This document shows, piece by piece, positions 5,969 through 12,057 of a stretch of 17,392 bases of DNA. The notes beneath the pieces are model-generated. The model was not told where the DNA came from. It saw nothing but the letters and a program-made list of their open reading frames with translations, and ran no database searches. The DNA is taken from the NCBI GenBank assembly GCA_002361875.1, contig DERX01000072.1:49292-66683 (forward strand), in the 5' to 3' direction. Position 1 is the stretch's first letter, and each line of letters begins with the position of its first letter. Source of the stretch: Ruminococcaceae bacterium UBA3329. GTDB lineage: Bacteria; Bacillota; Clostridia; Oscillospirales; Acutalibacteraceae. A program made the position numbers and the translations under genes.

Positions 5969-6049
5969 GTGAAAAAATTTATGAAAATGACTTTAACACT
6001 CGGTGCGGTTGCCGTAATCTTTTTTATTGTAAAATCAAAAAATAAATAA
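5969..6049 (+). CDS. 26-residue single-pass membrane peptide at the operon head
   Basis: A GTG start at 5969 stands 8 bases after AAGGAGG (5954-5960), one of the strongest ribosome-binding sites in the window. The frame runs 26 codons to TAA. The product begins with lysines (KKFMKM), has a hydrophobic core of about 14 residues (TLTLGAVAVIFFIV) and ends in basic and polar residues (KSKNK), so it should be a tiny inner-membrane peptide or a signal-like leader. It lies 32 bases before the GntR-type start and in the same direction, within the presumed operon mRNA. I know no family name for it. Possible roles are a small subunit or modulator of the ABC transporter, or simply translation of a leader. 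Confidence 0.6.
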   Translation: MKKFMKMTLTLGAVAVIFFIVKSKNK

Positions 6050-6081
6050 TATATAGAAATTTCTTCACGGAGGTGATATAT

Positions 6082-6456
6082 TTGAATTTTTTCTTGGATT
6101 TCCATTCCCGAACGCCGATTTATGAGCAGATAAAGGAACAGATAACCGCCCTTGTCGGCAGCGGAGTGCTAAAGGCTGATGACCAGCTCCCGTCACTGCG
6201 TCAGCTGTCTTCTGAACTTTCGGTAAATATTAACACAATTAAGCGTGCTTTTTCGGACCTTGAGGTGCAGGGAATAATTTATTCCGTTGCGGGAAAGGGC
6301 AGTTTTATAAGCAACGGCACACAAAGAGATGTGATTGCGCAGAGTGCTTTGGAGGATGCAAAACTTGCAATTTCAAAAGCGAAATCCATGGGAGCGAAAA
6401 AAAATGATATTTTAAAAATTGTCAACAATATTTATGAAGGAGATGAGACCACATGA
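6082..6456 (+). CDS. GntR-family repressor, YtrA subfamily
   Basis: This encodes a 124-residue protein with a GntR winged helix at about residues 1-75 (the pattern PIYEQIKEQI, then LPSLRQLSSELSVNINTIKRAFSDLE, then GKGSFIS). It has only a short helical tail (about residues 80-124) in place of a large ligand domain, which is the mark of the YtrA subfamily. Such proteins usually repress the ABC transporter operon they belong to and respond to cell-wall-active compounds. The TTG at 6082 is chosen because GGAGGTGA (6069-6076) stands 5 bases before it; a GTG at 6073 is embedded in that site. The stop overlaps the ATG of the next gene (ATGA at 6453-6456), which shows translational coupling. Confidence 0.9.
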   Translation: MNFFLDFHSRTPIYEQIKEQITALVGSGVLKADDQLPSLRQLSSELSVNINTIKRAFSDLEVQGIIYSVAGKGSFISNGTQRDVIAQSALEDAKLAISKAKSMGAKKNDILKIVNNIYEGDETT

Positions 6457-7352
6457 TTGAATTTAAAAATATAACAAAAAAATACGGCAGCTTTACTGCC
6501 ATTGAGGGCATCTCGTTTAATGTTGAGCCCTCTTCAATTTACGGACTTATCGGTTACAACGGAGCAGGCAAAACAACGCTCCTGAAAACTGCCGCAGGCA
6601 TTTACAAGCCCGAAAACGGCGAGGTTTTAATGAACGGGCAGAACACATTTGACAATAGCGGTGTTCGAAAAGAGATGTTCTATATCCCTGACGACCTTTG
6701 GTTTCCGTTAAGCGCAACGCCACATTCAATGGCGAAGTTCTATTCTGATTATTACCCGAATTTCAGCTGGAAAACCTTCCAGAACCTGCTTGAGCTTTTC
6801 GGACTTCAGGAAAAGAAGAGAATAAGAGGCTTTTCAAAGGGTATGCAAAGGCAGACAGAGATTGTTTTGGCTCTTGCTGCTAAGCCTAAATATCTTTTGC
6901 TTGACGAAACCTTTGACGGACTTGACCCGCACAAAAGAGATATTACCAAAAAGCTTTTTATGGAGTATATTGCCGAGCAGGATGCGTCAATTGTTATTTC
7001 CTCACACAATTTAGCGGAGCTTTCAAACCTTTGCGACCATGCAGGGCTTATTAACGGCAAGCACCTTACAATGGACTGCTCTGTTTATGACATTTCGCAG
7101 AATTACGGTAAATTCAGGCTGATTTTCGACCGCGATATTACAAAGGACGATTTCAGCGAGATTAAATATAAATCGCTCGACCTTGACGGTAAGATAGCCA
7201 CAATTATTTTAGAGGGCAATTCGGTAGAAGAAAAGCAAAAGCTTAACGCTCTCCGTCCGATAGCGGTTGATGAATATAAGCTGACTCTTGAAGAGGTATT
7301 CCTTAACGAAATGGAGGATAAGAAATATGACATCACAAAGATTTTTGAATGA
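6453..7352 (+). CDS. ABC transporter ATP-binding protein, YtrB-like
   Basis: This 299-residue protein has one nucleotide-binding domain at about residues 1-210. Walker A is GYNGAGKTT (34-42), the signature is FSKGMQRQ (127-134, a variant of LSGGQ), Walker B is YLLLDE (147-152) with E152 as catalytic base, the D-loop is GLDP (156-159) and H185 in SSHN is the switch histidine. At the Q-loop position the sequence reads YIPDD, so the usual Gln looks to be replaced by Asp. A C-terminal extension of about 85 residues follows, as in many exporters of this type. It would drive the permease encoded next. It is coupled to the repressor by a 4-base overlap and overlaps the permease gene by 26 bases. Confidence 0.92.
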   Translation: MIEFKNITKKYGSFTAIEGISFNVEPSSIYGLIGYNGAGKTTLLKTAAGIYKPENGEVLMNGQNTFDNSGVRKEMFYIPDDLWFPLSATPHSMAKFYSDYYPNFSWKTFQNLLELFGLQEKKRIRGFSKGMQRQTEIVLALAAKPKYLLLDETFDGLDPHKRDITKKLFMEYIAEQDASIVISSHNLAELSNLCDHAGLINGKHLTMDCSVYDISQNYGKFRLIFDRDITKDDFSEIKYKSLDLDGKIATIILEGNSVEEKQKLNALRPIAVDEYKLTLEEVFLNEMEDKKYDITKIFE

Positions 7353-9768
7353 TAAAGTGGGTTCAAAGGACTTTTTGAGAAGTCTTTTTGAAAGCTGCAA
7401 GGTTCATATTGTGCTGATGTTCGTTTTAATGATTGCAATTATAGGGCCGATAGCAAGCTTTGCAAAGACGCTGAAAAAAGACCTTCAGCTTGTGGAGCTT
7501 ATCAAGAATAAAGAAATAATATCATATTTCGGCGGAATAACAAGCGAAAACGAGTACAGCGATTTTACGGTTTTCGGTTTGCTGATGATTTTCGGCGGAA
7601 TAGTAGTTGCATTTTCGCTTTTCTCATTTGCATTTAAGAAAAACAGTGTGAATGTTTATTTCAGCATAGGACTTACCCGTACAAGAATGTTTTTAAACCG
7701 CCTTGCGGCAGGCACAATATGGATTTTTGCCGTAGCGCTTATTCCGTATTTAACAGCATTTTTAATGAATGTGAGTATGTTCGGATATAATTCCTATCAA
7801 TTAAAGCTCTTTGCATATTTTGCCTTGCTTATGTTTGTAAGAGGTATGTCAGGCTTTGCAATCGGCACACTTGCGGCGACGGTTTCCGGTTCTGCAATAG
7901 AAATGCTGATAACATCAGGCGCATTGAGTTTTATTGTCTTGTTGCCCGCGGTACTGCTGTACGGCTTCAAAAGTAATTTCTTACCCGGCTATGTCGGAGG
8001 TGATGACGGCTCGGATAAAGTGCCGATTCTTTCCCCGTGGACGGGACTTTTGGGAAATTTAGAAGTAAATCAACTTATAACCGGTAAAAAAGTACCAGAA
8101 GAATTTTTGCTGACCTTTAAAAAAGAGTTTTTCCCCATTGTTTTCTGGGCTGTCGGTGCGGCAATTATTTTTGCTGTTGCACTTCTGCTTTTCAAAAAGC
8201 GTAAAAATGAAAATGCGGCGTCTTTCGGTAAATTTTCAATTGCGAGCGCAGTTAACGGTGCGGCAATTCTTTTTGTAAGCATAGTAGCTTTGTCGGAAAT
8301 CTTCTCTTCCCTTTATTATGAAAGCAAAATCAAGAGCATTGCGCTTTGCATAATTTTAATTACGGTTATTTCGTTTATTATATTCTTCCTTGCAGAGCTT
8401 ATTATCCGCAGAAATTTCAAGGCGGTTTTAAGAATACTTCCTGTTTACGGCGGAATTGCACTTGTGACATTTGCGTCACTTCTTGTAATCGGCACAGGCT
8501 ATTTCGGAACATTTAACAAACTGCCCGAGGCAAAGGATATTGAATATATTTCAATGAGCTATAACGACCCGTTAGCATGCTTAATGTATAATGCAAATGT
8601 TTACAGTCCTGAAGATTATGATAAAGAGAAAGATTATAACTGTAAAAGCAGTAACCCTGAAGACATTAAAATGTGCATTGAGCAGTTTAATAAGGTAAAG
8701 ACTGAAAAACGTGAAGGCAGAAACAGTATTGAAAGTATGAGCTTTGTGATAAAGACAAAGGATGGCAAGTTTATAGCAAGGAATTTCCCTGTTTATTCAG
8801 AGGAAACCTACAATAATTACAATAAAGCCGTATTCGATTCTAACTATTTCCACAGCATTATTAAACAGAGTCTTAATAATGTGACATCGGGCGATGATTA
8901 TTCAGAGTCAATCAGATATGTGGACGGTGTTCAATACTCCGATACAGTGGGAGAAAACCGTCACTTACTTGATTATTACAGCGGCGACCTGCTTGCAAGC
9001 GCAAGTCTTTCAGAATACGAAGTGCAGATTTATGCATCATCCTTTGAAATGACGGAGGAGTTAAAAGCCGCTCTTTATGAGGACCTTTCCAATATTACGT
9101 ATGACGAATATTACGGCAACAAGGGCAAGCCTCAAGGCGCGCTTGTGAATTTATCGTATGCGTCAAGGCGTGAAACACAGCAATACCATGCAGAAAACGG
9201 TTGGTTTGATTTTTATTCGTACGACGAAGATTCGGATGCGGAGAAGGTAAGTAAAAAGACTACTGTTGCCAATACGGCAATTCTTGTTTATCCGCAGATG
9301 GCAAAAACAGCCGAGTTGTTAAACGGGACCGAGCAGATGAAGCAGGATTCTTCGGTTAAGGCTGTAATCTATCCCGATAAAAAGCTCATGCTTAACGAGG
9401 CATTTGAAAAAATCAGAGGAGATTTTATTATTTCACATTACAGTAATCAAATCAATCCTGTGATTTTCGCAAGTGCCAATCAATCATCAAACGCAAATGA
9501 CTTCTTTGTAAACAGCGATGAGATTTCCAAAATTTTCGGCGGTAAACTGACCGGCACTTATCTTGATTTTATTGAGCTTATTTACGGCGCAAACGGCGTA
9601 AATGTTACACGCATTGACGACAAAGCCAAGGCTCAAAAGATTTCGGACGAAGCATATTCGGTTTACAATATGTATAACGACAACGGCAGATGCGTTTTCG
9701 TAATTTACGACGACGGCAGTGTAATAGCGAAATACCTGCCCGAAAAATCTCTCTCCGTTCTTAACTGA
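7327..9768 (+). CDS. ABC-2-type permease with large C-terminal extracytoplasmic domain
   Basis: This encodes an 813-residue protein. About nine membrane segments lie in the first half (roughly residues 26-45, 81-102, 128-151, 160-184, 190-213, 268-289, 304-327, 337-360 and 370-394). With a cytoplasmic N-terminus, the remaining 420 or so residues would lie outside the membrane and contain no further hydrophobic segment. This tail is rich in Tyr, Asp, Asn and Ser and resembles the uncharacterised C-terminal domains (DUF6449-like, from memory) of Firmicutes YtrC-type permeases. The ATG at 7327 is chosen because GGAGG (7313-7317) stands 9 bases before it; the frame is open further upstream into the ATPase gene. 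With its ATPase it should form an exporter or flippase for an amphipathic or cell-wall-active compound. The substrate is unknown. Confidence 0.85.
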   Translation: MTSQRFLNDKVGSKDFLRSLFESCKVHIVLMFVLMIAIIGPIASFAKTLKKDLQLVELIKNKEIISYFGGITSENEYSDFTVFGLLMIFGGIVVAFSLFSFAFKKNSVNVYFSIGLTRTRMFLNRLAAGTIWIFAVALIPYLTAFLMNVSMFGYNSYQLKLFAYFALLMFVRGMSGFAIGTLAATVSGSAIEMLITSGALSFIVLLPAVLLYGFKSNFLPGYVGGDDGSDKVPILSPWTGLLGNLEVNQLITGKKVPEEFLLTFKKEFFPIVFWAVGAAIIFAVALLLFKKRKNENAASFGKFSIASAVNGAAILFVSIVALSEIFSSLYYESKIKSIALCIILITVISFIIFFLAELIIRRNFKAVLRILPVYGGIALVTFASLLVIGTGYFGTFNKLPEAKDIEYISMSYNDPLACLMYNANVYSPEDYDKEKDYNCKSSNPEDIKMCIEQFNKVKTEKREGRNSIESMSFVIKTKDGKFIARNFPVYSEETYNNYNKAVFDSNYFHSIIKQSLNNVTSGDDYSESIRYVDGVQYSDTVGENRHLLDYYSGDLLASASLSEYEVQIYASSFEMTEELKAALYEDLSNITYDEYYGNKGKPQGALVNLSYASRRETQQYHAENGWFDFYSYDEDSDAEKVSKKTTVANTAILVYPQMAKTAELLNGTEQMKQDSSVKAVIYPDKKLMLNEAFEKIRGDFIISHYSNQINPVIFASANQSSNANDFFVNSDEISKIFGGKLTGTYLDFIELIYGANGVNVTRIDDKAKAQKISDEAYSVYNMYNDNGRCVFVIYDDGSVIAKYLPEKSLSVLN

Positions 9769-9780
9769 TGTAGAGAAAGA

Positions 9781-9806
9781 GTAGGGGCAGCCGACCTCGG
9801 CTGCCC
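9781..9806. repeat. Left-half hairpin repeat (GTAGGG...GCCGA-CC-TCGGC)
   Basis: GGGCAGCCGA (9785-9794) pairs perfectly with TCGGCTGCCC (9797-9806), preceded by GTAGGG. It is followed by A-rich, not T-rich, sequence, so it is not a convincing terminator for the permease operon. It begins a repeat cluster that fills the whole gap up to 10230. Between 9807 and 9859 there is a degraded stretch with GCCGAGG and GCCG fragments and no gene. Confidence 0.7.
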
Positions 9807-9859
9807 GAAAAAATAGAAAGATTAGCATCATTTTGCCGAGGTACTTGCTCCCGCCGTTT

Positions 9860-10009
9860 TTGTAGGGTATGCCGACCTCGGCATACCGTTACAAGATGAA
9901 ATGAAACAGCAAATCCTATTTCGGACAGCCGAGTTACGGCTATGCACAGACATATTTGTCAGATTTGCTGGCATTTCCCCTTACAGGGGAATAACATCAG
10001 CCTCTACAA
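9860..10009. repeat. Composite two-hairpin repeat with inserted core, copy 1
   Basis: The left end is TTGTAGGG and its hairpin pairs GGTATGCCGA (9866-9875) with TCGGCATACC (9878-9887). After a linker of about 35 bases the right part begins GGACAGCCGAG and carries an inserted core containing GTTACGGCT and the hairpin TTCCCC-TTACA-GGGGAA (about 9974-9991), and it ends in CTCTACAA. The other copy is 16190-16337, with the same order, length and core. Here the outer arms of the right hairpin no longer pair. An open frame (9901-10215) that crosses it is not a gene: it is Pro/Arg/Cys-rich with no ribosome-binding site. Confidence 0.75.
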
Positions 10010-10011
10010 CA

Positions 10012-10227
10012 CCTCATCCACCGCAAGCGGTCCATTACATACCACCTCAAAAACATAGTCGCACTGCTTGCTTGGAGCGCTGCGCATTGCTCCTTGTTTT
10101 TTCACCTCAGAACTTCACCTTCTTCTGCCACAGGCAGCGGCTCGTTCTTCGCCTCCTCAAGGAGAAGGCGCTAAATTGGCTTCCCCCTCGGGGGAAGCTG
10201 TCACGAAGTGACTGATGAGGGGAAGGC
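10012..10227. repeat. CCTCATC/GATGAGG-bounded intergenic repeat
   Basis: The ends are CCTCATC (10012-10018) and GATGAGG (10214-10220), inverted. Inside are several hairpins: ACCGC-AA-GCGGT (10020-10031), CTCC-TCAA-GGAG (10153-10164), GCTTCCCC with GGGGAAGC (about 10179-10198) and GTCAC-GAA-GTGAC (10200-10212). The right end, with the CTTCCCC hairpin followed by the GTCAC hairpin and TGATGAGGGG, resembles repeats that I recall as frequent in gut Firmicutes genomes. No open frame here has a ribosome-binding site. Confidence 0.65.
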
Positions 10228-10241
10228 AAAAATAAACTCAA

Positions 10242-10285
10242 AAGCCGAAATTCACATCGAATTTGTGAATTTCGGCTTGCTTTTT
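10242..10285. terminator. Bidirectional terminator, AGCCGAAATTCAC family
   Basis: A perfect 15-bp stem pairs AAGCCGAAATTCACA (10242-10256) with TGTGAATTTCGGCTT (10264-10278) around a 7-base loop. T-rich sequence follows on the plus strand (GCTTTTTATT), and on the minus strand it is TTTTGAG. It separates the permease operon (plus) from the flavin reductase (minus). Confidence 0.85.
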
Positions 10286-10328
10286 ATTATGAAATTTACC
10301 GTACTGTTAAATCTTTATAATATGATTA

Positions 10329-10826
10329 TCAGTCATTAACAAGCACCTTTACAATTTCGCCGACATAAGTGCGGTGAAAATCCGAGGCGGCATAGTTGTT
10401 CATAATTTCAGGTGCAATAAATCCGTCCGGCTTCATATCCTGATAAGCGATTTTACGCATAAGCACCGTTATTTTCGCCTGTTTAAATGAAACAGAGTCG
10501 CCGATTTCCACCGGTTCAAAGCCTGTAAGAGCTGTTTTGTCCGTGTCTCTTCCCGACTTACTTCCGCAAATTCCAAGCTCCTTTTTATATTCCCCACCGT
10601 AAAATGAGAGTGTGAAATACTCATTTTTCTCCATATATTCAAATGTATACCTCTGCGGGCGGACAAAAACGAAGCAAACATCCTTGCCCCAAAGCTCGCC
10701 TATGCCGCCCCAGCTTACCGTCATCATATTGTAATCAGCAGGTTTACCTGCTGTGAGCAACGCCCACTGGTCGCTTATCATAGAAATAAAATTTTCTTTA
10801 AGCTCACGAATACCTATTTCTTTCAA
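10329..10826 (-). CDS. Flavin reductase-like FMN-binding split-barrel protein
   Basis: This encodes a 165-residue cytoplasmic protein of the flavin reductase/flavoredoxin family. From TTG 10826 the start reads MKEIGIRELKENF. MTVSWGGIG (residues 35-43) and FVRPQRYT (54-61) are the FMN-contacting parts of the split barrel, followed by FTLSFYG (71-77), the GSKSGRD turn (88-94) and an HRTYVGEIVKVLV C-terminus. It probably binds FMN and transfers electrons from a reduced nicotinamide or protein donor; the partner is unknown and no partner gene is adjacent. An in-frame GTG at 10835 overlaps the GGAG ribosome-binding site, so the TTG 9 bases downstream is the better start. It has its own promoter and converges on the terminator at 10242-10285. 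Confidence 0.88.
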   Translation of the reverse strand: MKEIGIRELKENFISMISDQWALLTAGKPADYNMMTVSWGGIGELWGKDVCFVFVRPQRYTFEYMEKNEYFTLSFYGGEYKKELGICGSKSGRDTDKTALTGFEPVEIGDSVSFKQAKITVLMRKIAYQDMKPDGFIAPEIMNNYAASDFHRTYVGEIVKVLVND

Positions 10827-10867
10827 AAAAATCACTCCAAAATAATTTATTTTAACATTTATATCAT

Positions 10868-10896
10868 ATTATATACGCAAATGCCGAAAAATACAA
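10868..10896 (-). promoter_or_regulatory. Sigma-A promoter of the flavin reductase gene
   Basis: On the minus strand TTGTAT (10896-10891) and a perfect TATAAT (10873-10868) are 17 bases apart, about 42 bases before the start codon. Confidence 0.7.
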
Positions 10897-10974
10897 CCTG
10901 TTGGGTTTCAAAAAATCTATCGGCGCAATATATGTGAAATAGATGATTTTTGACTTAAATCGACCGAAAAAATC

Positions 10975-10992
10975 TTTGTAAGACCTTACAAA
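10975..10992. promoter_or_regulatory. Perfect palindrome between divergent genes, possible operator
   Basis: TTTGTAAG-AC-CTTACAAA has 8 perfectly paired bases in each arm. It lies upstream of both the flavin reductase (minus) and the XRE regulator (plus), with no T run, in a 257-base gap. A binding site for the neighbouring XRE-type regulator is a reasonable guess, but it is not close to the best promoter of either gene. Confidence 0.45.
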
Positions 10993-11033
10993 AATATGAT
11001 AAAAACTTTGTGTAGATATTTTTAAACTGCACC

Positions 11034-11062
11034 TTTTCAAAACAGTTTTTTTATGGTAAGAT
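11034..11062 (+). promoter_or_regulatory. Possible promoter of the XRE-nth unit
   Basis: TTTTCA (11034-11039) and TAAGAT (11057-11062) are 17 bases apart, 30 bases before the ATG at 11093. Both boxes are imperfect. Confidence 0.35.
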
Positions 11063-11092
11063 TATCGCACTCGAAAATTTGGAGTGTTGAAA

Positions 11093-11314
11093 ATGGAGTT
11101 TAATGAACGGCTGAAAAGCCTTAGGTGTGCCAAGATTCCGACGATTACACAAAAGGATTTGGCAAATGCACTTGGGATTACTCAGCGCAAGGTGTCGTTT
11201 ATGGAAACGGGCACCACAGAACCGTCGCTTACTGATATTATCGAAATTTGCAAATTTTTCAATGTTTCGGCTGATTACCTTTTAGGACTTCAGGACGAAA
11301 TGACCAGAAAGTGA
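11093..11314 (+). CDS. XRE-family helix-turn-helix regulator
   Basis: This 73-residue protein is essentially one Cro/CI-type DNA-binding domain (about residues 4-64): FNERLKSLR, then TQKDLANALGITQRKVSFMETG as helices 2 and 3, then EPSLTDIIEICKFFNVSADYLLG. There is no effector domain, so it should act as a simple dimeric DNA-binding protein. ATG 11093 is chosen because GGAG (11081-11084) stands 8 bases before it; the GTG at 11084 is part of that site and a TTG at 11087 is too close. It ends only 7 bases before endonuclease III and they are very likely transcribed together. Its targets are unknown. Confidence 0.88.
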   Translation: MEFNERLKSLRCAKIPTITQKDLANALGITQRKVSFMETGTTEPSLTDIIEICKFFNVSADYLLGLQDEMTRK

Positions 11315-11321
11315 TTACGAA

Positions 11322-11951
11322 ATGACAAAAAAAGAGCGAGCATTACATTTAATTAAGGCTTTAAAAACAAAATATCCCGAAGCGGTTTGCAGCCTTTTGT
11401 CAGAAAACCCTTTTGAGCTTTTGGTTGCAACCCGACTTTCGGCACAGTGCACCGATGCGAGAGTGAATTTAGTCACTCCCGCTCTTTTTGCGAAATACCG
11501 CACTTTGGACGATTACTGCAACGCAGATGTTAAGGATATTGAAAATATTATTCATTCCTGCGGGTTTTATCACGGCAAGGCACGGGATATTATTGAAATG
11601 GCGCGGGGAGTTCGTGACCGCTTCGGCGGAGTTGTCCCCGACAATATTGAGGATTTGACCACTTTGCAGGGCGTCGGCAGAAAAACGGCGAATTTGATTG
11701 TCGGCGATGTTTACGGAAAGCCTGCCGTTGTGGCGGATACACATTTAATCCGAATTTCAAACCGAATGGGACTTTGCGACACGAAAGACCCCAAAAAGGT
11801 TGAGCTTGAGCTTAAAAAGATATTGCCACCCGATGAGAGCAACGATTTTTGCCACAGGTGTGTGCTTCACGGGCGTGACACCTGCACTGCGAGAAAAGCG
11901 AACTGTGAAAATTGCGTCTGTCAGGAATATTGCAAGAAGATAATCAAATAA
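11322..11951 (+). CDS. nth: Endonuclease III (DNA glycosylase/AP lyase)
   Basis: This encodes a 209-residue enzyme of base excision repair that removes oxidised pyrimidines and cleaves the abasic strand. The helix-hairpin-helix motif LQGVGRKTANLIV holds the catalytic lysine K121, and D139 in VVADTH is the conserved aspartate. Four cysteines, C188-X6-C195-X2-C198-X5-C204, form the 4Fe-4S cluster exactly as in the E. coli enzyme. LVATRLSAQCTD near residue 34 is the usual N-terminal signature. The length is normal and all key residues are present. It begins 7 bases after the XRE gene with only a weak ribosome-binding site (GAAAGTGAT), which suggests coupling to translation of that gene. Confidence 0.95.
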   Translation: MTKKERALHLIKALKTKYPEAVCSLLSENPFELLVATRLSAQCTDARVNLVTPALFAKYRTLDDYCNADVKDIENIIHSCGFYHGKARDIIEMARGVRDRFGGVVPDNIEDLTTLQGVGRKTANLIVGDVYGKPAVVADTHLIRISNRMGLCDTKDPKKVELELKKILPPDESNDFCHRCVLHGRDTCTARKANCENCVCQEYCKKIIK

Positions 11952-11970
11952 ATCCGTATTAAAACGGATT
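11951..11970 (+). terminator. Possible weak terminator after nth
   Basis: AATCCGT (11951-11957) pairs with ACGGATT (11964-11970) around ATTAAA, directly at the stop codon. Only a short T stretch (ACTTTGTCT) follows, so termination may be partial. Confidence 0.4.
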
Positions 11971-11985
11971 ACTTTGTCTATACTC

Positions 11986-12014
11986 TTGTAAATGGCAAAA
12001 AAATAATATAAAAT
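11986..12014 (+). promoter_or_regulatory. Probable promoter of the 12058 gene
   Basis: TTGTAA (11986-11991) and TAAAAT (12009-12014) are 17 bases apart, with the start codon 44 bases further on. Confidence 0.5.
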
Positions 12015-12057
12015 ATAACCGTATTAAAAATATGATTAAATGAAATGAGGCGATTTT

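Noticed and set aside
9901..10215. 104-codon open frame in the repeat cluster
   Set aside because: It runs through two repeat elements, has no ribosome-binding site, and its product is rich in Pro, Arg, Cys and His with no family pattern.
9781..10227. CRISPR array
   Set aside because: The repeats are few, differ in stem sequence, are irregularly spaced and have no unique spacers of constant length; no cas genes are present.
10012..10227. Insertion sequence remnant
   Set aside because: There is no transposase fragment in any frame, and the internal sequence is a chain of short hairpins.
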